A program made the translations under genes and the position numbers. From Vibrio azureus (lineage in GTDB: Bacteria > Pseudomonadota > Gammaproteobacteria > Enterobacterales > Vibrionaceae), in NCBI RefSeq assembly GCF_002849855.1, contig NZ_CP018616.1, positions 1,612,001 to 1,676,000 on the forward strand: a stretch of DNA of 64,000 nucleotides. The letters run 5' to 3'. Each line of letters begins with the position of its first letter. The stretch's first letter is position 1. Positions 19,551 to 28,693 of this stretch are shown here, one piece after another. The notes beneath the pieces were generated by a model. That model made no database searches, was not told the origin of the DNA, and worked only from the letters and a program-made list of their open reading frames with translations.

Positions 19551-20418
19551 AGCCTACCTTTTGTGGCGCAAATTGTTGATACAATTGACCTACCTGCTCT
19601 TGAAGCGTATTCAAGGTTTTTAGAATATTCATATCAGACATTAAGAGCTTCAGTTTAGTTGACTCAATATTGCTGCCTTGCACACTGAGATCCGCGCTCA
19701 TGCCCTGCATTAAAAAATCAATTGCTTTAACAATGCCAGCTTCACCGAAACGGTTTACTACATCATTAAACACTGCATTAAGCCCTTGATAACCGTGCAC
19801 AGTATCCCGATAAAAGCCACGTAATTGTTGTAGACTGCTAAAGCCTTCATCTTCACTAAACTGGTCAGCGATGCTGGATATGCGTATTTCTGTCTTGATT
19901 GGAGCGAATACCGCCGTATCTTGCTCTATATCAGAAATGGCTTGAGCAACCAATTGTGCTAGATGCTGACTCTCAGGCCTATCCTTTAGGAAGACATCCA
20001 CTGCTTTTAAAGCCAAGTATTGATGACTTTTTTCTTCTGAGAAGCTATCGAGGAACGTTTGCATCTGACGAATCGTTGCAATATTTCCACCAGCCATTGC
20101 GGTTGCGAGGTCTTTGATCTTCTGATTTTTTTCAATATCAGGGACTCGCTCAAGATAACGAGAAACCAGCTCTTCCAACTTGATATCTCGACTTCGGCCA
20201 TCTTTGACTTTGTAATCGGATAATAATTTTTCACCTTTTGAGGCACCTTGAACGGTCAGTTCTTCAAGCGCGTCAAAAAAAGAGAGATTGGACTGTTGAA
20301 CGTGTACTTGTTGACCACGATAATTCCCAACGGTTGCTCCACCCCCTCCTTGAGCGTTCGATGAGTTATCGGCTAATGGATTCCGAATAGTGTTTGTTTG
20401 GATAGATTGATTGAACAT
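19540..20418 (-). CDS. vopN: T3SS gatekeeper VopN (YopN/SctW)
   Basis: The secreted plug that holds back effectors until host contact. It has 292 residues. The N-terminus (MFNQSIQTNTIRNPLADNSS) has the polar, serine-rich look of a T3SS secretion signal, and the rest is the helical HrpJ/YopN-type domain. A strong AAGGAGG precedes the ATG. It is the first gene of the minus operon vopN-tyeA-sycN-vscX-vscY-vcrD and has a predicted ExsA-type promoter directly upstream. Confidence 0.93.
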   Translation of the reverse strand: MFNQSIQTNTIRNPLADNSSNAQGGGGATVGNYRGQQVHVQQSNLSFFDALEELTVQGASKGEKLLSDYKVKDGRSRDIKLEELVSRYLERVPDIEKNQKIKDLATAMAGGNIATIRQMQTFLDSFSEEKSHQYLALKAVDVFLKDRPESQHLAQLVAQAISDIEQDTAVFAPIKTEIRISSIADQFSEDEGFSSLQQLRGFYRDTVHGYQGLNAVFNDVVNRFGEAGIVKAIDFLMQGMSADLSVQGSNIESTKLKLLMSDMNILKTLNTLQEQVGQLYQQFAPQKVGYGV

Positions 20419-20455
20419 TTCCCCTCCTTGTACGCTTCTCGCACAATATATTTGG

Positions 20456-20506
20456 ATTATATGAATCCATAAAAAATGAAGCTGTCAAAATCAGACGTGT
20501 TTTTTT
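20456..20506 (-). promoter_or_regulatory. Predicted ExsA-dependent promoter of vopN
   Basis: On the minus strand: A-tract (20500-20506), ACGTCT core, then TTTGACAG holding a consensus -35 TTGACA (20483-20488), a spacer of exactly 21 bp, and a consensus -10 TATAAT (20456-20461). Consensus hexamers with a 21-bp instead of 17-bp spacer are a mark of ExsA-dependent promoters, which need the activator to work. Confidence 0.75.
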
Positions 20507-20525
20507 AGTCGATTAACTATTTTCT

Positions 20526-20577
20526 AAAAAATGACGACCAATAATTACTATATGCTCCTTTCTCGATTCTTTATCCT
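20526..20577 (+). promoter_or_regulatory. Predicted ExsA-dependent promoter of the vscN operon
   Basis: On the plus strand: AAAAAA, ATG, ACGACC, AAT, then AATTACTA with a weak -35 (TTACTA, 20545-20550), 21 bp, and -10 TATCCT (20572-20577). The A-tract and ACGACC core match the other two sites; the TGnnA half-site is weaker here. It faces away from the vopN promoter. Confidence 0.6.
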
Positions 20578-20607
20578 CTAGCCATCAACCATTACGCTGT
20601 TTTTAAA

Positions 20608-21927
20608 TTGAACGATTTCTCATACATTACCGAAGCCCAACAAACCGCGATAAAGCAAAGTCGCTTAATTCAAATCCGCGGTCGAGTCACGCAAGTAACA
20701 GGAACCATAATCAAAGCGGTAGTTCCTGGCGTTCGCGTAGGTGAATTATGTGAGTTACGTAATCCCGATCAAACGCTTTCATTGTTAGCTGAAGTCGTCG
20801 GTTTTCAACAACATCATGCCCTCTTGACCCCTTTGGGTAATATGTTTGGTATCTCTTCAAATACTGAAGTCAGCCCAATGGGAAAAATGCACGAAGTCGG
20901 TGTGGGTGAGCATTTATTGGGACAAATTCTCGATGGCCTTGGGCGCCCTTTTGATGGTTCACAAAGCCAAGAGCCTGAGCAGTGGTATCCTGTCTATCGT
21001 GATGCACCGCCACCCATGCAGAGAAAACTTATTACCGAGCCACTCTCGTTAGGCGTTCGTTCTATTGATGGCTTACTGACTTGCGGTGAAGGCCAACGTA
21101 TGGGGATTTTTGCTGCAGCTGGTGGAGGAAAAAGTACTCTCTTAGCCAAATTAATTCGTTCCGCAGACGTCGACGTCACTGTTCTGGCTTTGATTGGTGA
21201 ACGAGGTCGAGAAGTTAGAGAGTTTATCGAGCATGATCTCGGTGAAGAAGGTATGGCTCGCTCTGTTCTTGTCGTTGCGACCTCAGATCGACCAGCGATG
21301 GAAAGAGCAAAAGCAGCGTTTGTTGCAACCTCCATAGCCGAATATTTTCGTGACCAAGGTAAGCGAGTTTTACTTCTTATGGACTCTGTCACTCGCTTTG
21401 CTCGAGCTCAACGTGAAATTGGCCTCGCAGCAGGAGAGCCGCCTACTCGCCGAGGCTACCCGCCTTCAGTTTTTGCTTCTCTGCCCAAATTAATGGAACG
21501 TGCGGGTCAGTCAGACAAAGGCTCCATTACGGCTCTATATACCGTTTTGGTAGAAGGTGACGACATGACTGAACCGGTTGCAGATGAAACGCGATCAATT
21601 CTAGATGGCCATATTATTCTGTCTCGCAAGCTTGCTGCCACAAACCACTATCCGGCAATTGATGTCTTGCGTTCAGCGAGCCGCGTCATGAACCAAATTG
21701 TTGGCGACTCGCACCGCACTGCAGCGGCACATGTAAGAGAGATGCTCGCTAAGTACGAAGAGGTTGAGCTGCTACTCAAAATTGGAGAATACCAACAAGG
21801 TGCAGATCAACAAGCCGATATGGCAATTGCCCAAAATGATGCCATTCGTGAATTCTTGCGCCAAGGTACCCATGAGCCAAGTGAACTTAATGAAACCATC
21901 ACGCTTATGCAAGACTTGAAAAGATAA
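20608..21927 (+). CDS. vscN: T3SS ATPase VscN (SctN)
   Basis: The hexameric ATPase that unfolds substrates and strips chaperones at the cytoplasmic base. It has 439 residues and is nearly identical to YscN over long stretches. Walker A GGGKST lies near residue 173 and the Walker B region [11 protein letters not shown] near 255, followed by [14 protein letters not shown]. The frame begins at a TTG at 20608; no ATG lies near the expected N-terminus and no Shine-Dalgarno is obvious, so the exact start is uncertain. It is the first gene of vscNOPQRSTU. Confidence 0.97.
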   Translation: MNDFSYITEAQQTAIKQSRLIQIRGRVTQVTGTIIKAVVPGVRVGELCELRNPDQTLSLLAEVVGFQQHHALLTPLGNMFGISSNTEVSPMGKMHEVGVGEHLLGQILDGLGRPFDGSQSQEPEQWYPVYRDAPPPMQRKLITEPLSLGVRSIDGLLTCGEGQRMGIFAAAGGGKSTLLAKLIRSADVDVTVLALIGERGREVREFIEHDLGEEGMARSVLVVATSDRPAMERAKAAFVATSIAEYFRDQGKRVLLLMDSVTRFARAQREIGLAAGEPPTRRGYPPSVFASLPKLMERAGQSDKGSITALYTVLVEGDDMTEPVADETRSILDGHIILSRKLAATNHYPAIDVLRSASRVMNQIVGDSHRTAAAHVREMLAKYEEVELLLKIGEYQQGADQQADMAIAQNDAIREFLRQGTHEPSELNETITLMQDLKR

Positions 21928-22388
21928 TGATTGAGCAACTTTTGCACATTAAGTCGATACGTGCAGACCGAGCAGATAGTGCGGTTAAGCAGCAAGAGTA
22001 CCGCGTGAGAAACATGACGAGTTTGCTGAATAAAGCGGAGCAAGCCGTAACGGATTATCAACAATGGAGAGTAGAAGAAGAAGCACGTCGTTTTGCAAAA
22101 GCGCAGCAGAAGACTTTATTGCTCAAAGAACTAGAAAATTTGCGACAAGAAATTGCGCTCTTAAGGGAGCGGGAAGCAGAACTTCAACAGCAAGCGGTGG
22201 AAGCACAAAAGAACTTAGATAACGAACGAGTCTTGTTAAAGCAAAAGAAACATGAAGCGCTTGCAGCACACAAAACCAAACAGAAGTTTGAAGAGTTAAA
22301 TCAACAAGAAATTGATGAGCTCGTCCGTCAACAACAATATCAAGAAGAGATCGAGCAAGAAGAGTTTCGACTTCCGGAAACCATGTAG
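21927..22388 (+). CDS. vscO: T3SS stalk protein VscO (SctO)
   Basis: A FliJ-like central stalk linking the ATPase to the export gate. It has 153 residues and is almost wholly coiled-coil, with heptads rich in Glu, Gln and Lys (ENLRQEIALLREREAELQQQ). Sequence is poorly conserved in this family, but the position between the ATPase and the ruler protein is constant. The ATG overlaps the vscN stop (TAATG). Confidence 0.92.
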   Translation: MIEQLLHIKSIRADRADSAVKQQEYRVRNMTSLLNKAEQAVTDYQQWRVEEEARRFAKAQQKTLLLKELENLRQEIALLREREAELQQQAVEAQKNLDNERVLLKQKKHEALAAHKTKQKFEELNQQEIDELVRQQQYQEEIEQEEFRLPETM

Positions 22389-22396
22389 GAGTGGTT

Positions 22397-23620
22397 ATGC
22401 GTTTAAAATCAGAGCCTCAGAACAGCATAGAAAACTGCATAGCTGAGCATCATCTACCGCAGAAGAAGCAACGGCAAAACAAGTTGACGGCAAATCACTC
22501 TGCTGTAGAAACATTAGAGTTAAAGATGAACAAGGCGATGAGCAAAAACGACGCTAAGAAGAACTCGGATGCACTTGCGACTTCCCCTGCTCTGCCGGAA
22601 TCTTCTGATAACGTGAATACGCCATTCAATGAGATACTTGAATCGACGACTCAAACTGCCAATTCAGCACTTTCAGCCACCACTTCTGATGCATTAATGC
22701 TGCAAAAATTCTCCCACATAAAGCAGACTAAGTCAGCGATAGACACTGACACCACCAGATCTGGGGTTAGTTCAAGTGATACAACTCCTCATACTAGTCC
22801 TCTTTATACTGATAATTCAAAGGAAGCAGAGGCACCTTTGAACCGCTCTAGTACAGCACAGGCAAACCTCATGCTTCCTGCACAAAAGCCATTGAAAGAT
22901 CGAGCTCCATCGAAAAAGCTCAAAGAAGTTGAAAACTCAGACAAGCAAGAGATAAATACAATTAACACCGCTACAGCGTCTAGTCTGCAGCACTCTCATT
23001 TTGAATCAATTGCAAAACCCGAGACTACCGAGCCGAACATAAAACCAGAACAAGACAGTAAACACAGTAAGGTGCTTTTGAACCTGAATACAAACCAGGC
23101 TATGACTTCAGCAAAAGAAACGAAAGAGCTCAATTCGCGAATCATAGACAAATCATTGAATAAAAAGGAAGAGCCAGAGTCTCTATCGCACCTTGCTTCA
23201 CCGATGGTCAGAATGACTCAAGGTGACATCATCTTGAAAAACCTGGAAGTCATTGCTCCTACTAAAGACGACCACTCTCTAACACAGTTAGTGAATAAGT
23301 TAGTAGAAAAAATCTGGGTCTCTTTACCTTCAGCTAATGAGAAAGAAGTTCGAGTTTTCCTCAATGAGGGGCTACTCAAAGGCGGAGAAATCTCAATCAA
23401 ACAGAGCGCAGAAGGTTACAGCGTAACCATTCGTCAAGAACAAGCGCTCACTCTTATCAATCAACAATCCCGACAAGATCTGGTTGAACGTCTGCAAAAA
23501 CTGGTTACTGACGCACCAATTAGAGTGTCAGTCAGTGAACAGATGAACCAACAAAGCGACCAACAACGCTCAAGACAGCAAAGAAATATTTATGACGAAT
23601 GGAACCCTGAGGAGGATTGA
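22397..23620 (+). CDS. vscP: T3SS needle-length regulator VscP (SctP)
   Basis: A secreted ruler protein that sets needle length and switches the substrate class by acting on VscU. It has about 407 residues. The first two thirds are low-complexity, Ser/Thr/Lys-rich and probably disordered, as expected for the ruler part. The C-terminal 110 residues (LVNKLVEKIWVSLP, EVRVFLNEGLLKGGEISIKQ) are the conserved switch domain. I chose the ATG at 22397, which has AGGAG 7 bases upstream; a GTG at 22391 is in frame. Confidence 0.92.
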   Translation: MRLKSEPQNSIENCIAEHHLPQKKQRQNKLTANHSAVETLELKMNKAMSKNDAKKNSDALATSPALPESSDNVNTPFNEILESTTQTANSALSATTSDALMLQKFSHIKQTKSAIDTDTTRSGVSSSDTTPHTSPLYTDNSKEAEAPLNRSSTAQANLMLPAQKPLKDRAPSKKLKEVENSDKQEINTINTATASSLQHSHFESIAKPETTEPNIKPEQDSKHSKVLLNLNTNQAMTSAKETKELNSRIIDKSLNKKEEPESLSHLASPMVRMTQGDIILKNLEVIAPTKDDHSLTQLVNKLVEKIWVSLPSANEKEVRVFLNEGLLKGGEISIKQSAEGYSVTIRQEQALTLINQQSRQDLVERLQKLVTDAPIRVSVSEQMNQQSDQQRSRQQRNIYDEWNPEED

Positions 23621-24585
23621 TGACTCTTGCTTTACCTAAGATAGATACGTCAACCCTAGCACTGAGCAACTCACTCAGTGAAAAACAGTGTTATTTTAAT
23701 AGTGATGATGGCGTCAGTTTATCGATTAATTTAGATTCAAAGCCTGCTTTTACAGGATATCGCCTGACTGTTCTTTTAGGAGGACAAGCGATTGATATTG
23801 AATTTTCAAGTGCTCAACTGCAACAGTGGCTACACGATATATTGGGTGCGACTGCTTTCGATTCCTTACCAGAGCCTTTGCAGCTCGCTCTACTTAATCA
23901 ACAAGTTGAAGCGTACAGCAACACCATAAAGATATTATTCGGTCAACTTCCTGTACTGAGCAAGCTAATACAATACAACCAGCCAGCAGCAGAAGAAAAT
24001 GTGCTAGCTTTAACCTTTAATCGCTCAACAAGTGCTTTATGCCTTTGGGTGCCTCAAGGTCAAGAATACCTAATTTCAGCTTTACCAAAGGCCACGTCTT
24101 ACCTAACTCAATCGATCACCTTACCTTTCTCGTTAAGCTTGGGTGATACCTGCTTACCACTCGACCAGTTTCAAGCGCTTGAAAAAGGAGACGTAATATT
24201 TTTTGACCAATGTTATCTCACTCGTAGTCAGATCATCCTCAAAGTCTCTAATCAAAACCTTTGGCTCTGTGAGTTAGATGAAAACACAATTCATATTTTA
24301 CAAAAGGATTCCCAAATGAATGATGCCCATAATCCGGAAATGCTTACTGAACATCAACAACTTCCAATTGAAATGAGTTTTGATATTGGCTCTCAAACCA
24401 TAACCTTAGAGCAACTTAATTCGCTTCAACCGGGTTTTACCTTTGAGCTTAATCAACCCGTCAGCAAACCTGTTACGGTAAGAGCAAATGGCAAAGCTAT
24501 CGGCCAAGGTGAATTGGTTAATATCAATGAACACCTAGGTGTCAGAATTCTGAATTTATTTGGTGGGGATCAAGAACCAGTATGA
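23620..24585 (+). CDS. vscQ: T3SS C-ring protein VscQ (SctQ)
   Basis: The cytoplasmic sorting-platform component. It has 321 residues from the ATG at 23620, preceded by GGAGG and overlapping the vscP stop. The C-terminal SPOA domain is clear (PIEMSFDIGSQTITLEQL, then VTVRANGKAIGQGELVNINE, ending GVRILNLFGG). In Yersinia an internal start also yields a short C-terminal form. Here an ATG at 24316 (MNDAHNPEM) lies just before the SPOA domain and could serve; it is weakly preceded by AAAGGATT. Confidence 0.94.
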   Translation: MTLALPKIDTSTLALSNSLSEKQCYFNSDDGVSLSINLDSKPAFTGYRLTVLLGGQAIDIEFSSAQLQQWLHDILGATAFDSLPEPLQLALLNQQVEAYSNTIKILFGQLPVLSKLIQYNQPAAEENVLALTFNRSTSALCLWVPQGQEYLISALPKATSYLTQSITLPFSLSLGDTCLPLDQFQALEKGDVIFFDQCYLTRSQIILKVSNQNLWLCELDENTIHILQKDSQMNDAHNPEMLTEHQQLPIEMSFDIGSQTITLEQLNSLQPGFTFELNQPVSKPVTVRANGKAIGQGELVNINEHLGVRILNLFGGDQEPV

Positions 24586-25232
24586 TTCAGTTACCCGATG
24601 AATTAAATCTAATCGCTCTACTTAGCTTATTAACGTTACTGCCAATTATTGCAATGATGGCAACCTCTTTTGTTAAGCTCGCGGTTGTCTTTTCATTGCT
24701 CAGAAATGCCCTTGGTGTGCAGCAAATTCCACCCAACATGGCTCTATATGGCCTTGCTGTGATTCTGTCTGTTTTTATCATGGCGCCAGTCGGATTTGAA
24801 ACATACGATTATTTGAAACAACATGACATTGCATTAGAGGATTCTGCCAGTATAGAAGGGTTAATAGAAGAGGGTTTACAACCCTATCGAGAATTCCTAA
24901 AAAAACACATTCGCGAAACAGAAACACTGTTTTTTACTGATGCAGCTCGAACTCTTTGGCCACAAAAGTACGTCGATAGATTAGAATCTGACAGTTTATT
25001 GCTCTTATTGCCTGCTTTTACTGTCAGTGAATTAACCCGAGCCTTTGAGATTGGCTTTCTGCTCTACCTTCCATTTATCGCCATCGACTTGATCGTGTCT
25101 AATATTCTACTGGCAATGGGAATGATGATGGTGTCGCCAATGACCATTTCACTGCCTTTTAAGCTGTTACTTTTTGTCTTACTCGATGGATGGACAAAGC
25201 TTACACATGGCTTAGTAATGAGTTATCAGTGA
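24582..25232 (+). CDS. vscR: T3SS export apparatus protein VscR (SctR)
   Basis: A core inner-membrane export-gate protein. It has 216 residues and four hydrophobic segments; IAMMATSFVKLAVVFSLLRN, ALGVQQIPPNMALYGLAVIL and GMMMVSPMTISLPFKLLLFV are near-invariant in the FliP/SctR family. It overlaps vscQ by ATGA. Confidence 0.97.
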   Translation: MIQLPDELNLIALLSLLTLLPIIAMMATSFVKLAVVFSLLRNALGVQQIPPNMALYGLAVILSVFIMAPVGFETYDYLKQHDIALEDSASIEGLIEEGLQPYREFLKKHIRETETLFFTDAARTLWPQKYVDRLESDSLLLLLPAFTVSELTRAFEIGFLLYLPFIAIDLIVSNILLAMGMMMVSPMTISLPFKLLLFVLLDGWTKLTHGLVMSYQ

Positions 25233-25245
25233 TATAGGTATTTTT

Positions 25246-25512
25246 ATGACTCCCCCTGACATTATACATTTTACCACTCAAGCACTGATCCTCGTGTTAT
25301 ATCTTTCGCTTCCACCTATTTTGGTTGCCGCACTGGTCGGTACTTTGGTATCCATTGTACAAGCTCTGACTCAGGTACAAGAACAAACGTTAGGTTTTGT
25401 TGTAAAGCTGATCGCCGTCATCATCACTTTATTTGCAACAACGCAGTGGTTAGGTTCTGAATTATATTCTTTTACCTCGTTAATTATGGATAGAATCCCG
25501 CAAATACGATGA
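25246..25512 (+). CDS. vscS: T3SS export apparatus protein VscS (SctS)
   Basis: A two-helix export-gate protein of the FliQ/SctS family with 88 residues. The helices are LILVLYLSLPPILVAALVGT and FVVKLIAVIITLFATTQWLG, separated by the conserved loop VQALTQVQEQT. It lies 13 bp after vscR and overlaps vscT by 4 bp. Confidence 0.96.
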   Translation: MTPPDIIHFTTQALILVLYLSLPPILVAALVGTLVSIVQALTQVQEQTLGFVVKLIAVIITLFATTQWLGSELYSFTSLIMDRIPQIR

Positions 25513-26312
25513 GTTTTGACGATATTCAACAAGCATTTCTTCTATATAGCTTGAGCTTACCGCGATTAATAGCCTGTTTTATCTTCTTGCCTCTTCTCAA
25601 CAAAAAAACCTTGGGTGGAGCGATGATAAGAAACGCTATTTTGTTCTCGCTCGCTTTGTTTGCTTTTCCCTTGATCAACCAAGAAGCAATACCGGACTCA
25701 ATAGATGGTACTTGGGTTGTTTTGATTTTGGTCAAAGAAATGCTCATTGGTATGCTGATCGGTTTTATTGCAGCCATACCATTTTGGGCGATTGAGGCCA
25801 CCGGTTTTTTGATTGATAACCAACGAGGGGCAGCAATGGCAAGTATGTTTAACCCACTACTTGGATCACAAACCACCCCTACAGCGGTACTCTTTACTCA
25901 AACCCTTATCACTCTGTTTTTTTCTGGTGGTGGGTTTGCTTCCTTTATGTACGCCGTGTTTAAAAGCTATACCTCTTGGCCAATTCTGGCGTTTTTTCCG
26001 AGCATTAATAGTGCCTGGGTCGCCTTTTTTTATGGTCTATTCGAGCAACTGTTATACCTTGGCGTGCTAATGTCCGCCCCACTCGTTCTGGCCATGTTTC
26101 TTGCAGAGTTTGGTCTGGCGCTTATCAGCCGTTTCGCTCCTCAACTTAATGTTTTCTCTTTATCAATGCCAATAAAAAGTGCGGTATCAAGTGCACTTAT
26201 TATCGTTTACCTCTCTCTACTGATGCAGTATTTTCAAAAAAGCCTCGTTGATATCACCTTCTTTCAAGAGCAACTGAGTTCAATCTTTACCTTTAAGGAA
26301 ACGAAGTTATGA
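25509..26312 (+). CDS. vscT: T3SS export apparatus protein VscT (SctT)
   Basis: A FliR/SctT-family inner-membrane protein that forms the export-gate core with VscR and VscS. It has 267 residues and about six hydrophobic segments. Family motifs include LVKEMLIGMLIGFIAAIPFW followed by IDNQRGAAMASMFNPL. It overlaps vscS and vscU by 4 bp each. Confidence 0.96.
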   Translation: MSFDDIQQAFLLYSLSLPRLIACFIFLPLLNKKTLGGAMIRNAILFSLALFAFPLINQEAIPDSIDGTWVVLILVKEMLIGMLIGFIAAIPFWAIEATGFLIDNQRGAAMASMFNPLLGSQTTPTAVLFTQTLITLFFSGGGFASFMYAVFKSYTSWPILAFFPSINSAWVAFFYGLFEQLLYLGVLMSAPLVLAMFLAEFGLALISRFAPQLNVFSLSMPIKSAVSSALIIVYLSLLMQYFQKSLVDITFFQEQLSSIFTFKETKL

Positions 26313-27361
26313 GTGGAGAAAAAACGGAACAGCCCACCCCCAAAAAACTCAGAGATGCTAGAAAGAAAGGTCAAGTAGCAAAAAGCCAAGAAGTCATCTC
26401 TACCGCTCTGATAATGGGACTCATCTTGGTGCTCTTTGCCTGTGCAGATTACTATGTCACTCATATTTCTGCTCTATTACTACTACCAAGCGAACTTGCT
26501 TATCAAAACTTTCAAGATGCTTTAGTGGATGTTGCTATGGCGATGGCAAAGGAAATTGGTTATCTGCTAGCACCTATTCTTATTGTTGCATTTCTAGTGG
26601 CGATCATTGCTAATGTCAGTCAATTCGGTTTACTTTTTAGCGCTGAGTCATTGAAGCCAGACATAAAAAAGATCAACCCAGCGGAAGGGGCAAAAAAGAT
26701 CTTCTCGATGAAAAGCATCGTTGACTTCATCAAATCAATACTCAAAGTTTTTCTGCTGTCGTGTATTATTTGGACAACACTTCAAGGGAATATCAGTACG
26801 TTATTAAATATTCCTCACTGTGGCTTAAGTTGTGTACCTTTGGTCTCTGGGCTACTCATCAAACAGCTGATCATCATGTCTTCCGTTGGCTTTGTCATTA
26901 TTGCTGTTGCAGACTTTGCTTATCAGAAATATGACCACACCAAGAAACTCAAAATGAGTAAAGATGAAGTAAAAAGAGAATATAAAGAGATGGAAGGTAA
27001 CCCTGAAATCAAAAGTAAACGACGTCAATTACATCAAGAACTTCAAAGTTCTAACCAACGTGAAAACGTCAAACGCTCAAGTGTATTAGTGACCAACCCT
27101 ACTCATATTGCGGTTGGTTTATATTACAAAAGAGGCGAAACACCATTACCAATGATCACATTAATGGAAACGGATGCTGTTGCCAAACGCATGATTGCAA
27201 TAGCGCGTGAAGAAGGTATCCCTGTGATGCAAAAGATCCCTCTTGCAAGAGCTTTGTTCGCCGATGGACAAATTGATCAGTACATACCCGGCGAGTTAAT
27301 TGAAGCGACAGCAGAAATCCTACGCTGGGTGGAATCTTTAGAGCAAGAAACGACTCTTTGA
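26309..27361 (+). CDS. vscU: T3SS autoprotease switch protein VscU (SctU)
   Basis: The export-gate protein that switches substrate class after self-cleavage. It has 350 residues: a conserved N-terminal signature (EKTEQPTPKKLRDARKKGQV), four hydrophobic segments, and a cytosolic domain with the autocleavage site NPTH at about 262-265. It is the last gene of the vscN operon. A stem-loop follows at 27396-27419. Confidence 0.97.
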   Translation: MSGEKTEQPTPKKLRDARKKGQVAKSQEVISTALIMGLILVLFACADYYVTHISALLLLPSELAYQNFQDALVDVAMAMAKEIGYLLAPILIVAFLVAIIANVSQFGLLFSAESLKPDIKKINPAEGAKKIFSMKSIVDFIKSILKVFLLSCIIWTTLQGNISTLLNIPHCGLSCVPLVSGLLIKQLIIMSSVGFVIIAVADFAYQKYDHTKKLKMSKDEVKREYKEMEGNPEIKSKRRQLHQELQSSNQRENVKRSSVLVTNPTHIAVGLYYKRGETPLPMITLMETDAVAKRMIAIAREEGIPVMQKIPLARALFADGQIDQYIPGELIEATAEILRWVESLEQETTL

Positions 27362-27395
27362 GCATCATCGATGTTTAATAGGTTGTCAGGTTAAC

Positions 27396-27419
27396 GGCTA
27401 TCTAGATTGATTGATAGCC
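27396..27419 (+). terminator. Possible terminator after vscU
   Basis: A 7-bp stem (GGCTATC / GATAGCC) with a 10-base loop, followed after 7 bases by CTTTTTA. It is weak but well placed 35 bp after the vscU stop. Confidence 0.45.
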
Positions 27420-27437
27420 ACCGAAGCTTTTTATGCC

Positions 27438-27464
27438 CAAGCATCTTGAGGTCACTTGGGTATA
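27438..27464. repeat. End fragment of the dispersed Vibrio repeat
   Basis: CAAGCATCTTGAGGTCACTT followed by GGGTATA matches exactly the right terminus of the long repeat. No left end is nearby. Confidence 0.8.
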
Positions 27465-27478
27465 AGCTTGAACTAATA

Positions 27479-27943
27479 TCAATTGGTTTTATCGAGTGCA
27501 GGCTCAGGTAAAACCGGAGCAGAATTATCCATATAGGTTAAAAACGATGTCCAGATATCATGCGTTCTTTGTTGGGTCAGTTTTGTTTTGCAAGATAATG
27601 CCATCACACCGCGAATGGTCCCACCCTGCCATTGTTTATAAACTGCACCACAGTGAGCCAGCATGTAATCCTGCCAAGCGGTTTGAGCCTCTTGGATCGC
27701 ACTGACCAATTCTGGTTCATTAACGTTAAGATCATAGGTAACCTTTAAATACTGATTAAGCTGCACTTGTGCAAAAGCCAGATCTTGTTCTGCACACTGG
27801 TTTATCTCAAGCGTTGTCGATGGTTCCCTACAATCTATTGTGTTTTCCCCTTCATTGGCAAAACTAAGCAATGGAAAAATTAACAACCCAAAGCTGGCTA
27901 AATGTATATAACTGACTTTAAATATATACCGAAAAGTATTCAT
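27479..27943 (-). CDS. LprI-like (DUF1311) periplasmic protein
   Basis: A secreted protein of the lysozyme-inhibitor LprI / DUF1311 group. It has 154 residues from the ATG at 27943, which is preceded by AGAGGAAG and starts a signal peptide ending near LLSFANEG; the 18 residues upstream are probably not used. The family pattern is visible: two early cysteines (IDCREPSTTLEINQCAEQDL), the WQDYMLAHC segment, and a late ALSCKTKLTQQRTHDI with the last cysteine. It is next to the T3SS but on the other strand; nothing ties it to secretion. Confidence 0.75.
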   Translation of the reverse strand: MNTFRYIFKVSYIHLASFGLLIFPLLSFANEGENTIDCREPSTTLEINQCAEQDLAFAQVQLNQYLKVTYDLNVNEPELVSAIQEAQTAWQDYMLAHCGAVYKQWQGGTIRGVMALSCKTKLTQQRTHDIWTSFLTYMDNSAPVLPEPALDKTN

Positions 27944-28018
27944 GACTTCCTCTGAAAGCAATTGACCTTGAACAAGGATAGACCTTACCTGAACCAAGGT
28001 AAGTTTAATTTTCCGTGA

Positions 28019-28693
28019 TTATGCCCGTGATTTTTGTACTTGCCCCATGATGAACTTGATGATCAGTGGAAATAGGCCAAGTAGAGCTAATGAAATCAAG
28101 ATAGATGGTGAAATCAACCCAGAAAGCGACGTGATTTCTGATAATTGTGTCCCCGCATTTAAGTAAACCATGGTTCCAGGCAACATGCCTAACTGACTAA
28201 ATAAATAGAAACGAGCAACGGTTATACTGGTCAAGCCCATCAGGAGATTGATCAGGAAAAAAGGAAAAACCGGAATCAATCGTAACGTTAAAAGATAGAA
28301 GGCCCCATCTTTTGCTACTCCCTCATTTATCACATGTAACTTATCATCAAATTTACTTTCAACCCATTCCTTTAAAAGATAACGACTACTCAAAAAAGCA
28401 AGGGTGGCACCAATCGAACTGGCAAATGAGACCAAGACGACACTCCACCAAAAACCAAACAAAGCGGCTCCTAGTAAAGTCACTACAGCTGCACCAGGGA
28501 TAGATAACGCTGTAAGCAAAATATAAAATAAAAAGTAAAAGCCACTATATAATGTAAAGTTTGCTTGAATATCACTTTGCACATCTTGATGAAATTGTTT
28601 GACTTGCTCTAGAGTCAAAAGATGGCCAAATTGCAAATATACGGCAATAAACAATATGATAAGTACTCCTAATAACATAGCCTTTTTAGTCAT
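28019..28693 (-). CDS. TVP38/TMEM64 (DedA-like) membrane protein
   Basis: A 224-residue inner-membrane protein with about five hydrophobic segments. The VTT-domain signature is visible in ALSIPGAAVVTLLGAALFGF, SFASSIGATLAFLSSRYLL and RLIPVFPFFLINLLMGLTSI. Relatives act in lipid scrambling or transport in the membrane, but the role of bacterial TVP38-like proteins is not settled. It overlaps the glutaredoxin gene by 8 bp, so the two are co-transcribed. Confidence 0.85.
   Translation of the reverse strand: MTKKAMLLGVLIILFIAVYLQFGHLLTLEQVKQFHQDVQSDIQANFTLYSGFYFLFYILLTALSIPGAAVVTLLGAALFGFWWSVVLVSFASSIGATLAFLSSRYLLKEWVESKFDDKLHVINEGVAKDGAFYLLTLRLIPVFPFFLINLLMGLTSITVARFYLFSQLGMLPGTMVYLNAGTQLSEITSLSGLISPSILISLALLGLFPLIIKFIMGQVQKSRA

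Noticed and set aside
21807..22064. Minus-strand frame across the vscN/vscO junction
   Set aside because: Antisense to two well-supported overlapping T3SS genes.
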